Part shown: piece after piece, positions 1 to 7,200 of the stretch
How positions within the stretch are numbered: the stretch's first letter is position 1
How the letters are laid out: the number at the start of each line of letters is the position of its first letter
Assembly (NCBI GenBank): GCA_022615275.1
Contig: JAKEHA010000005.1
Coordinates: forward strand, 1-13,532
Source: Candidatus Latescibacterota bacterium
Lineage (GTDB): Bacteria; Krumholzibacteriota; Krumholzibacteriia; WVZY01; JAKEHA01
Reading direction: 5' to 3'
DNA length: 13,532 bases
Position numbers and translations under genes: made by a program
The notes under the pieces: generated by a model
Told to the model about the DNA's origin: nothing
Seen by the model: the letters and a program-made list of their open reading frames with translations, nothing else
Databases searched by the model: none

Positions 1-33
1 AGTGTTCGCCTCTGGTGGGGGTGACTAAAGCGG

Positions 34-65
34 AGGCCCGGTTCGCTGCCAAGCGACCCGGGCCT
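34..65. terminator. Hairpin terminator, possibly bidirectional
   Basis: A 14-bp inverted repeat (34-47 against 52-65) pairs at 13 of 14 positions around a 4-base loop (GCCA). It lies just past the stop codon of the minus-strand methyltransferase, where a terminator is expected. The T-rich tract is modest: TCGTGTTCT follows on the plus strand and CCGCTTTAG on the minus strand. It may therefore also end a plus-strand gene lying to the left of the window. The stem is seen directly; the terminator role is inferred. Confidence 0.6.
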
Positions 66-72
66 TCGTGTT

Positions 73-1014
73 CTAGGCCCGAGCCGGCTTCTCGGCCACG
101 ATCAGGACGGTGGTGGTCACAAGGTCGGACTCCGACTTGTCGCGAAAAGAAGCGTCCACGCGAAAGCCGGGGTCGCGGAGCTGTTCGAGTGCGCGCGGGG
201 GCGAAAACCGGTCGCACAGGGTCACGCGCAGTCCGGCTTCCTCGAAGAAGCGCACGTGATCGTCGACGCGCAGTCGATTCGCATACATGTAGCGGTTCCC
301 GGAGAGGAGCTTCCACGAGCGCTCGCCGAAGCGGAGGAAGTGGATGGGCGAGATCGACGGGTCCGAGTGGGAGTAGTGATCGCTCAAGTCGATTCGATGG
401 ACCACTTTGCCACCCGGGCGGAGCACACGAAACGCCTCGGCGTGAATGGCTCGTAAGGCTCGGGGTAGAATGTGCTCGAGCACGTAGAACGAGACTTCCA
501 CGTCGAGCGAATCGTTCGGAAGCGGAAGTCGAGCGGCGTCACCCGGCGCGACATACTGGAAGTCGCAGTACCGCAGGAACTGCTCGATGTCCCACGGATG
601 CGCGGGGAAATCGAGCAGGCGTTGCATGCGATCGCGATCCAACCGCCTACCGAAGAGCATCTCGACTTCGGCACGATGGGCGCGAATGTACTCCACGTCC
701 TGCTGGACGAGCTCCGCCTTGAGATAACGACGGAGGTCGATCGTCACCACCGAACGGGCCCCCTGCAACCAGAGTCCGATGGGAAGATTGAGCCGCCAAC
801 CGGTCCCGATCTCCAGGAACCGGGTCCCGACCGGCGAGGCACCGGTTCGCTCCAACAAGTCGTACGCCTCGGTCGCGCTCGTGAGACGTCCGATCGGATT
901 GATCGCGCGCATGCGGCCGAAACGCCGCTGCATCCAATAGTAGATCGGATCCGCGACGATCGGCGGCAGCGCAGCCACCGCGTTTTGAACGCCCGCCTTG
1001 ACCTTCCAGTTCAT
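73..1014 (-). CDS. Class I SAM-dependent methyltransferase
   Basis: This 313-residue protein has a Rossmann-type methyltransferase core. Motif I is FLEIGTGW at residues 66-73, the acidic residue after strand 2 is in TIDL (D93), a motif III-like GD is at 158-159, the strand-4 region is DSLDVEVSFYVLEH at about 168-181, and LRPGG follows at 198-202, as in the Methyltransf_11 group. The C-terminal part contains a DHYSHSDPSIS segment and an FxEEAGL helix, which I associate with methyltransferases of polysaccharide or glycan clusters; that link is from memory. The substrate cannot be read from the sequence. No signal peptide or TM segment is evident, so it is probably cytosolic. The start is ATG at 1014; the other ATG just upstream (1019) runs straight into a stop. 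No good Shine-Dalgarno is visible. It diverges from glnD with a 72-bp gap, and a functional link to nitrogen control is not indicated. Confidence 0.85.
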   Translation of the reverse strand: MNWKVKAGVQNAVAALPPIVADPIYYWMQRRFGRMRAINPIGRLTSATEAYDLLERTGASPVGTRFLEIGTGWRLNLPIGLWLQGARSVVTIDLRRYLKAELVQQDVEYIRAHRAEVEMLFGRRLDRDRMQRLLDFPAHPWDIEQFLRYCDFQYVAPGDAARLPLPNDSLDVEVSFYVLEHILPRALRAIHAEAFRVLRPGGKVVHRIDLSDHYSHSDPSISPIHFLRFGERSWKLLSGNRYMYANRLRVDDHVRFFEEAGLRVTLCDRFSPPRALEQLRDPGFRVDASFRDKSESDLVTTTVLIVAEKPARA

Positions 1015-1052
1015 GCCATATCGTCCACTGCGGAGGCCGCACCGCCCTTCCT

Positions 1053-1080
1053 TTGCATGAACGCGAATGTATCATACAAT
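1053..1080 (+). promoter_or_regulatory. Sigma-70-type promoter of glnD (leaderless geometry)
   Basis: TTGCAT (1053-1058) and TACAAT (1075-1080) are separated by 16 bases, a good match to the housekeeping -35/-10 consensus. Transcription would begin about 7 bases after the -10 box, at or next to the GTG at 1087, so the mRNA would have essentially no leader. The AT-rich patch stands out in otherwise very GC-rich DNA. The -35 box overlaps the ATG at 1057, which argues against that ATG being the start of glnD. Confidence 0.6.
1071..1076 (-). promoter_or_regulatory. Possible -10 box for the divergent methyltransferase gene
   Basis: Read on the minus strand this is TATGAT, a good -10 hexamer. It lies about 57 bases upstream of the methyltransferase ATG and overlaps the glnD -10 box on the other strand. 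No convincing -35 hexamer is seen at 17 or 18 bases, so the call rests on the -10 box and its position alone. Confidence 0.35.
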
Positions 1081-1086
1081 GCACGT

Positions 1087-3756
1087 GTGTCACGCAGCAT
1101 CCGAAAGCCACCGGCCGGCCGCGGTTCGGGATCCGCCCATGCGCTCCCGTCGCCGGTGACGCCGCACGCGGCCGCCTCCCGCGAGCAATTCGTCGCGGAG
1201 ACAAAGGGCTACTTCGCGCTTCTCACCAAGCCGGTCCTCGACGTGCGCACCGCCAAGACGGGTGGACGCGAGTTGGCGTCCGCCTACACGCGCATGGTCG
1301 ACGCCATCGTGGGGCTTCTCTTCCAGCGCGCGGCCGAGGACAACGGCCGCCGCGCCGACGACGTCGACATCGCGGTGATCGCGATGGGCGGATACGGACG
1401 CGCGGAATTGGCGCCGTACTCCGACATCGACATTCTCATCGTGTGCAGCAAGAAGACGCCACTGGTGGAAACCGTGGCGGGCTCGTTCATTCGACTGATG
1501 TGGGACATGGGCTTCGAGCTGGGGCACGCGGTGGAATCTCTGGTCGAAGCCGATTCGGCGCTGACGCGCGACATCGACACCAAGACCGCGCTGATCGAGA
1601 GCCGCTGGGTGTGCGGGTCGAAGCGCGTCGCGAAGGCGCTCGAGAGGAAGATCGCGCGCATTCGCAAGAGCGACCGCGAAGAGTACCTGCGCCGCAAGAT
1701 CGACGACGCCCTCGCGCGCCGCGAGAAGTTCGGCCGGAGCTTCCAGCTCATCGAGCCCAACGTGAAATTGAGCCCGGGCGGGTTGCGCGATTATCAGACC
1801 TTGGTGTGGCTCGGCCTGGTGGGACGCGCGCCCCACGGATTGCAGGCGCTGCGCAAGAAGGGATTGCTATTACGCGGCGAGCGCCGCGAGCTGGACGAGG
1901 CCTACGATTTCCTCCTGCGCGTGCGCTTCGAGATGCACGTCGCCACGCGCTCGAAGCAGGACCAGTTGACCGTGGCCGCGCAGCAAGGCGCGGCCAAGGC
2001 GCTCGGGTTCACGCCCCGCGGCGACCACCTCGCCGTCGAGTTCTTCATGCGCGAGTACTACCGCCACACCCGCATCATCGCGCGCATCACCGAGGACTGC
2101 GTCGATGCGCTCGGCCGCGGCAGCGACCTGGGTGTCTTGCTCGGACAGGCTCGCCTCAAGAAGGACGCCTCCAAGCTCGACATGCCGCTGCGCCTGCCCA
2201 CGCTCCGCAAGCGGCCGCTGGCCGTGTTCGAGAAGCAGAAAGCGAGCGGGCAGAAGCTCGCGCGCGCGCTGCGGCGCCGGTTGGAGCAGGTGGTCGAAGA
2301 AGAGTTGGACGCGGCGGCGATCGTCGAGAAGATGCGGCGCGCGTTCCCGTCCCTCTTGGACGACGATCGCAATGTCGATCTCGTCGTACGCTCACTCCAC
2401 GAGACGCGCTTCCTCATGAAGATCATCCCCGAGTACGACCAGTTGACGTGCTTGAAACGCTACGATCTCTATCACCACTATACCGTCGACGAGCACAGCT
2501 TTAAGGTGCTGGAGAATCTGGTCGAATTGGGTCGCACGGACGCCCGCTCGGACGACCCGCTGGTACGCTTGTACTCCGAGCTTCCCGAGAAGCGCGTGCT
2601 GATGCTGGCTGCACTCCTCCACGACGTGGGCAAGATCGAGGGGCGCGGCCACGCCAAGAAGGGCGCCGTCCTCTCGCGCACGATCCTCAAGCGCATGGCC
2701 ATCCCGCAGCACGAGATCGACATCGTTTCGGATTTGATCGAGAATCATCTGCTGATGTCGCACTTCAGCCAGCGCCGCGACCCCACCGACATCGGGACCA
2801 TCACCGCCTTCTGCGACCGCGTCGGCAACCGCACGCGCCTGAAGAACCTGTGCCTTCTCACGTACGCGGACTATCGCGCCACCTCGCCGCTGGTGTGGAA
2901 CGAGTGGAAGCGAACCCTCCTGTGGGAGCTGTACGTGCGCGCGTACGACTTCATGGCGCGGCGCGAGAAGCAGCCGGAGGACGTGTATCGCCGGCACAAG
3001 GAGCATCTGCTGGCCACGTTCCCCGACGGCGACGCGCGCCGGCGCGCGCTGGCACATGTGGATCTATTGCCCGGCGGCTACCTGCTGACCATGACGCCGG
3101 AGATGGTACGCGACCATATCCGCATGATCGAGCGCTTGGAGGGCGAGCCCGTAGTGGTGGGGCACCGCTTCGTGGGCGCGGCCCACGAGATCACGTTTTG
3201 CACCCATGACAAGCCCTTCCGGCTCTCCGAGCTGTGTGGCGTGCTCGCGATCAACGACTTCACGATTCTAAACGCCTTCGCCTTCACCCGCCGCGACGGG
3301 AAGGTGATCGACGTGTTCGTGGTGGAGCCGGTCGACCGGGGTGACGCCCTCGCGACCGACGAGACGCTGCTGCGCGTCGAGCATATTCGCACCCGCCTGA
3401 TCGACGTGTTCCGCGGCAAGCTCGACCTCGAAGCGGCGACCAAGAGGCACGCGCACCGGTGGCGCCGCGTCGCCAAGGGAGGCATCCCGGTGGCCACCCA
3501 GGTGACTTTCGAGAACGACGTCTCCGATGAGTTCACCATCATCGACGTGTTCGCGCAGGACCGTCCGGGGCTGCTCTACACGATCACGCGCACGCTGTCG
3601 CAACTGGGACTCACGATCGCGCGCGCGAAGATCTCCACCGAAGGGGCGCGCGCAATCGACTCCTTCTACGTGCGGGAAGAGGAGGACAAAGTGACCGCGG
3701 CGGGGAAACTGGAAGAGACGCGAGCGGCGCTGGTCGGGGCGATCGACGATCGCTAG
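1087..3756 (+). CDS. glnD: Bifunctional [protein-PII] uridylyltransferase / uridylyl-removing enzyme GlnD
   Basis: GlnD is the glutamine sensor of the PII cascade. It uridylylates PII when glutamine is low and removes UMP when glutamine is high. From GTG 1087 the protein is 889 residues, almost exactly the length of E. coli GlnD (890). Domains in order: a nucleotidyltransferase with GGYGRAEL at 101-108 and SDID at 112-115 (metal-binding Asp113 and Asp115); a GlnD helical linker; an HD hydrolase domain with DEHSF (His470) and LLHDVGK (His512/Asp513), which does the UMP removal; and two C-terminal ACT domains (about 695-760 and 812-889), the glutamine-binding part. The reading frame is open upstream to 472, but only the part from about 1087 is conserved-looking, and the promoter geometry supports GTG 1087. 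ATG 1057 would add 10 residues. The gene converges on glnE, which it overlaps by 4 bp. Confidence 0.95.
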   Translation: MSRSIRKPPAGRGSGSAHALPSPVTPHAAASREQFVAETKGYFALLTKPVLDVRTAKTGGRELASAYTRMVDAIVGLLFQRAAEDNGRRADDVDIAVIAMGGYGRAELAPYSDIDILIVCSKKTPLVETVAGSFIRLMWDMGFELGHAVESLVEADSALTRDIDTKTALIESRWVCGSKRVAKALERKIARIRKSDREEYLRRKIDDALARREKFGRSFQLIEPNVKLSPGGLRDYQTLVWLGLVGRAPHGLQALRKKGLLLRGERRELDEAYDFLLRVRFEMHVATRSKQDQLTVAAQQGAAKALGFTPRGDHLAVEFFMREYYRHTRIIARITEDCVDALGRGSDLGVLLGQARLKKDASKLDMPLRLPTLRKRPLAVFEKQKASGQKLARALRRRLEQVVEEELDAAAIVEKMRRAFPSLLDDDRNVDLVVRSLHETRFLMKIIPEYDQLTCLKRYDLYHHYTVDEHSFKVLENLVELGRTDARSDDPLVRLYSELPEKRVLMLAALLHDVGKIEGRGHAKKGAVLSRTILKRMAIPQHEIDIVSDLIENHLLMSHFSQRRDPTDIGTITAFCDRVGNRTRLKNLCLLTYADYRATSPLVWNEWKRTLLWELYVRAYDFMARREKQPEDVYRRHKEHLLATFPDGDARRRALAHVDLLPGGYLLTMTPEMVRDHIRMIERLEGEPVVVGHRFVGAAHEITFCTHDKPFRLSELCGVLAINDFTILNAFAFTRRDGKVIDVFVVEPVDRGDALATDETLLRVEHIRTRLIDVFRGKLDLEAATKRHAHRWRRVAKGGIPVATQVTFENDVSDEFTIIDVFAQDRPGLLYTITRTLSQLGLTIARAKISTEGARAIDSFYVREEEDKVTAAGKLEETRAALVGAIDDR
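3739..3753. repeat. Small inverted repeat at the glnD/glnE convergent junction
   Basis: GCGATC (3739-3744) and GATCGC (3748-3753) form a perfect 6-bp stem with a 3-base loop, ending at the shared stop region. No T tract follows on either strand, so it is a poor intrinsic terminator. It may be chance in GC-rich DNA, or a weak pause or processing site. Confidence 0.3.
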
Positions 3757-6700
3757 CGAACCACGCGTTCGAAGCTCTCGCGAACGGCCTTCTTGGTCGA
3801 AACCAATCGGGCCCGCGTCGATCCGCGGGATAGCCCCAGGTGCTCCAACGTCCGATCCAGGTAGCTCGCCAGATACTCCGCCCGCTCCTCGCTGGACGGG
3901 TGCGTCATCTCTTGCAAGTCCATCAGATGTTCGACCAATCCGAACAGGTCCAGTGCGTCGTGCAGCATTGCGCTGTCTGACTCCGAGATGGCGCTCGCTT
4001 CCACGAGCGCCGCGACGCGCTCGCGCGTGCTCATCGTGAAGTAGTCCAAGCGATCTTTGGCTCCCCCGGCCAGCCCGATCGCGCACAGGTACTCGATGTC
4101 GTAGCGCGCGCCCGGGGAACGCTTGGTGTCCCACTCGACGAACTGCCTGGGTGCCAGCGACTCCACTTTCTTCCGGAACTCGACCAACTGCGGTGTCTCC
4201 TCGCCCGAAAACGGGCGCGCGGCGAACGAGCGCAGCAAGCGAAGAAAGCGCCGGCGCACGTCCTCGCCCCCCCACCACGCGGCGCACTTGGCGAACGCAG
4301 CCCGCTCCCACAACGACGCGCGGGAGCGAAAGTATTCCTCGTAGAACGATATGTCCTGAACGAGCGGCGAGCTGGTGCCCTCGGCACGCAGGCGATAGTC
4401 GAGCTTGAGAATGCGGCCGTCGGAGAACCATTGGTTGATAACGTGCAGCCGCTGCGTGAGGTCGGGGAGATCGACACCGTCCGCGACGATGACGAGATCG
4501 ACGTCGCTGGTGATGCGCGGCTCGCCGACCGCGTATGATCCCAACGCGAACACGGCCACGTGCTCGCGCTCCGGAATCATCTCGTCGAAGGCCGCGGCCA
4601 GATGCAGGCGCGCAGCGGTCGCGCGCGCCAGCTCGCCCGTCGCCCCGTGCGGCCCGGGTCCGAAGTTACGCCGCACGCACTCGGCGAAGGTGCGCAGCCG
4701 CAGGCGCTCGAACCACTCGCGCTCGCGCATGCGCCGTTCCTCGGCGGCCACGCCGCGCCGCGCGGCGTCCTGCCCCGAGAAGCGCTCCCACTCCGCGATG
4801 GTGGTGAGGGTCTCGTCGACGCGGTCGCCGTGCTCGAGCAGCGAATCGAGCGTGCCGATCTGCGCGCACAGCTCGCGCGTCAAGAGCGACGACATGCCCG
4901 CGATGGCGACGATCAAGCGGCGCGCGGGCGCGGAGTCGGTGAGCATCTTGTAGAACGCGGCTTCGCTCCGCTCCCCGGCGGCAATCTGTGATACGTGCAC
5001 GAGCGTCTGGTCGGGATCGCCGGTGGCAGCGATGTCTTCCAGGAGCAACGGCAGCAAGTTCTCGAACGACGCTCGCGCGCGCCGGTCGAGAAAACGCGGA
5101 AACGAGCCGTACGCCATCGCGTGCAGGGTGTGCATCGCACGCGGGACGTCGCGGATGCCGTAATGCTGCAGGACGCTGACCGCGCGCTCGTGGTCTTCGG
5201 GCAGCATGAGCAGCACCGAGTGCGGGTGCACCGACTCGCCCGCGAAGAAGCTGTCGGCGAAGGTGCGCACGTTATTGAGGTGCTTCGACAGCACTTCGAC
5301 GAACGACTCGGTGGTGTAGCTCCCGAGCGGACCGGTCGACACGCGCCGCGCGAGCAGCACGACCTCGGCGTCGGAGTCGGGGAGTGTGTGGGTCTGGAAC
5401 TGGTGCATCATCTGCAACCGGTGCTCGACCAGGCGAAAGAAGCGATACGCAGCGGCCAGGTTGTCGACGTCCCAGGGCTTCAAGAGGTCCAATCGGCGAA
5501 CGTGTCCGAGTGCCGCCAGCGTGTTGCCCGTCCGAATCTCGGGGAGACGATGGCCGTGCATCAGCTGGATCGCCTGGGCCACGAACTCGATGTCGCGAAT
5601 CCCGCCCGCCATCAGCTTGATGTTGTAGCCGCGCTGCGAACTCGGGAGATTGTCTTTGATCTGATCGCGCATGGCACCCACCGCTTCCAGCGGGGAGTAG
5701 GGGAGCGCCGGGTTGAAAATGAGCTTCGCGAGTGTTTCGAGCACGCGCGCACCCAGCTCGAAGTCGCCCGCAATCGTGCGTGCCTTCAATAGTGCCTGGA
5801 ACTCCCACGGCCTTCCCCGGTTCTCGTAGTAGACGCGCAGCGCCGCCTCCGAGTTCACCAACGGGCCCGCCTTGCCGTCGGGGCGCAGGCGCAAGTCGAC
5901 ACGATAGAGATAGCCTTCCTCGGTCAGCGCGTTGACGGCGTCGGTCACGCGCCGCGCGACCTTGGTGTAGAACTGCATCGTCTCTTCGTCCGCGTCGTCG
6001 CTCGCGAAGATGAGGTCGATGTCGCTGCTGTAGTTCAGCTCGCGGCCTCCGAGCTTGCCCATGGCGATGACGGCCAGGCCGCGCGGGTGGGTATCGTCCA
6101 CCGCGATCTCGTCGAACACGATCTCGAGGACCGTGCGCGCGCACGCGTCCGCGAGATCGCTCAAGCGGCGCGTCACGTCTTCGACGGGTGCGATGCCGAC
6201 GAGATCCATCGCGCCGATCTTGAGCAACGCCTGGCGGTGCATGCGCCGCACCGCGTTGAGTTTTCCTTCCACGGTGCGAAACGGTTCGGTCTCGCGCTCG
6301 AGCCACGCCTCGTAGCTCGCGACATCGTCGGGCGACTCCCAGGTGCGCTGCTCCATGAGCCAGTACACGAAACCGGGCTGGCGAATGAGAATGTCGGCGA
6401 GGTGCTGGCTGGTGCCGAGCACGGTGGCGACGAGGTGGAGCACCGGCCGGGCCGCCAGCATCGTGCGCACGAACACGGACGGGCTCGTGTTGTCCAGGTA
6501 GCGCTCGAGGTTGCGGATGGCCGCGTCGGGAGACGCGCTGCGCAGACATGCTTCGACGATCTCGACCACGTCCGCGTCGCCGGCGCCGTTTGCGAGCATG
6601 CGCACGCAGGCGCCGCGAAAGGCCGTCGCCACCGCCAGCGATTCCTCGAAGCCGCACGCCGACAGGCGTGCTTCCAGCGCGGGACGTTGGGGCGCGCGTT

Positions 6701-6791
6701 CGGGCGCCGGCGCGTCGACCAGCGAGCGCATCATCTCCTCGTGGACGTCCTCGACGATCCCGAGCAGCTTCTGATGGAGTGTTTCGCTCAT
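3753..6791 (-). CDS. glnE: Bifunctional glutamine synthetase adenylyltransferase / adenylyl-removing enzyme GlnE
   Basis: GlnE attaches AMP to, and removes it from, glutamine synthetase under the direction of PII. This protein is 1012 residues (E. coli 946) and has the duplicated nucleotidyltransferase layout of the family. The N-terminal de-adenylylation half is canonical: an LGTSQHLADILIRQP stretch, MGKLGGRELNYSSDID at 244-259, DLRLRPDGKAGPLV, and a GGIRDIEF motif. The C-terminal adenylylation half is recognisable but drifted: ALGSYAVGEPRITSDVD ending at Asp765 keeps the SDxD metal site but lacks KLGG, followed by YRLRAEGTSSPLV and GARYDIEYL. The start is ATG at 6791, with no clear Shine-Dalgarno upstream. 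It is transcribed divergently from glnB across 70 bp and ends inside the last codons of glnD. The identity is firm; whether the C-terminal half keeps full activity is not known. Confidence 0.95.
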   Translation of the reverse strand: MSETLHQKLLGIVEDVHEEMMRSLVDAPAPERAPQRPALEARLSACGFEESLAVATAFRGACVRMLANGAGDADVVEIVEACLRSASPDAAIRNLERYLDNTSPSVFVRTMLAARPVLHLVATVLGTSQHLADILIRQPGFVYWLMEQRTWESPDDVASYEAWLERETEPFRTVEGKLNAVRRMHRQALLKIGAMDLVGIAPVEDVTRRLSDLADACARTVLEIVFDEIAVDDTHPRGLAVIAMGKLGGRELNYSSDIDLIFASDDADEETMQFYTKVARRVTDAVNALTEEGYLYRVDLRLRPDGKAGPLVNSEAALRVYYENRGRPWEFQALLKARTIAGDFELGARVLETLAKLIFNPALPYSPLEAVGAMRDQIKDNLPSSQRGYNIKLMAGGIRDIEFVAQAIQLMHGHRLPEIRTGNTLAALGHVRRLDLLKPWDVDNLAAAYRFFRLVEHRLQMMHQFQTHTLPDSDAEVVLLARRVSTGPLGSYTTESFVEVLSKHLNNVRTFADSFFAGESVHPHSVLLMLPEDHERAVSVLQHYGIRDVPRAMHTLHAMAYGSFPRFLDRRARASFENLLPLLLEDIAATGDPDQTLVHVSQIAAGERSEAAFYKMLTDSAPARRLIVAIAGMSSLLTRELCAQIGTLDSLLEHGDRVDETLTTIAEWERFSGQDAARRGVAAEERRMREREWFERLRLRTFAECVRRNFGPGPHGATGELARATAARLHLAAAFDEMIPEREHVAVFALGSYAVGEPRITSDVDLVIVADGVDLPDLTQRLHVINQWFSDGRILKLDYRLRAEGTSSPLVQDISFYEEYFRSRASLWERAAFAKCAAWWGGEDVRRRFLRLLRSFAARPFSGEETPQLVEFRKKVESLAPRQFVEWDTKRSPGARYDIEYLCAIGLAGGAKDRLDYFTMSTRERVAALVEASAISESDSAMLHDALDLFGLVEHLMDLQEMTHPSSEERAEYLASYLDRTLEHLGLSRGSTRARLVSTKKAVRESFERVVR

Positions 6792-6825
6792 GGCGTAGGC
6801 GGATAAGACGCGATCAACATATCAC

Positions 6826-6854
6826 TTGCGTCGGCGGCCGCACCACCGTAAACT
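6826..6854 (+). promoter_or_regulatory. Sigma-70-type promoter of glnB (leaderless geometry)
   Basis: TTGCGT (6826-6831) and TAAACT (6849-6854) are separated by 17 bases. The predicted transcription start, 7-8 bases after the -10 box, coincides with the GTG of glnB at 6862. No purine-rich ribosome binding site precedes that GTG. The hexamers are only moderately close to consensus, but the spacing is ideal and the arrangement repeats that seen at glnD. Confidence 0.5.
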
Positions 6855-6861
6855 ACCGGGC

Positions 6862-7200
6862 GTGAAGAAGATCGAAGCATTCATCAAGCCCTTCAAGCTC
6901 GACGACGTCAAGTCCGCACTGATGGAAGTGGGCGTGCAGGGACTGACCGTCTCCGAGGTGAAGGGATTCGGGCGCCAGAAGGGTCACACCGAGTTGTATC
7001 GCGGGAGCGAGTACCGCGTCGATTTTCTGCCCAAGAGCAAGCTCGAGATTTTCGTGGCCGACGCCGACGTCGAGAAAGTGGTGGAGACCGTGATCAAGGT
7101 CGCGCGCACCGGCTCGATCGGCGACGGCAAGATCTTCATACTCCCGGTCGAAGACGCCGTGCGCATCCGCACCGGCGAAAGCGGCGAAGACGTGCTTTGA
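6862..7200 (+). CDS. glnB: Nitrogen regulatory protein P-II
   Basis: PII is a small trimeric signal protein that binds ATP/ADP and 2-oxoglutarate and is modified by GlnD. From GTG 6862 it is 112 residues, the exact length of E. coli GlnB and GlnK, with KKIEAFIKPFKLDDV at the N-terminus. The T-loop carries Tyr51 in LYRGSEYRVDF, the residue uridylylated by GlnD. KGFGRQKGH at 34-42 and TGSIGDGKIF near residues 83-92 (B-loop) are conserved, and the C-loop IRTGE is present. The frame is open further upstream, but those residues are unlike PII and lie before the predicted transcription start. The symbol glnB rather than glnK is chosen because no ammonium transporter gene (amtB) is adjacent; the two paralogues cannot be separated with certainty by sequence. 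Its stop codon overlaps the tsaD start. Confidence 0.96.
   Translation: MKKIEAFIKPFKLDDVKSALMEVGVQGLTVSEVKGFGRQKGHTELYRGSEYRVDFLPKSKLEIFVADADVEKVVETVIKVARTGSIGDGKIFILPVEDAVRIRTGESGEDVL

Noticed and set aside
1..33. Possible end of an RNA gene or tRNA at the left edge
   Set aside because: No acceptor stem, T-loop (GGTTCRANNCC) or CCA end could be recognised. The sequence is too short to assign.
472..1086. Long upstream extension of the glnD reading frame, including ATG 1057
   Set aside because: Most of it lies opposite the methyltransferase and resembles no GlnD sequence. ATG 1057 overlaps the -35 box and has no ribosome binding site. GTG 1087 gives the family length.
3268..4431. 387-codon minus-strand frame across the glnD/glnE junction
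   Set aside because: It overlaps GlnD on one strand and GlnE in another frame, both with clear family motifs. The translation shows no motifs and has shadow-type composition.
6826..6861. 12-residue N-terminal extension of PII in the open frame
   Set aside because: PII proteins begin with M(K)KIEAxIKPF, and the residues before GTG 6862 lie over the promoter and are unlike any PII.
6792..6861. Leaderless-type promoter for glnE on the minus strand
   Set aside because: TTATCC and TATGTT were considered as -10 boxes, but neither has a plausible -35 at 16-18 bases, so I did not call one.
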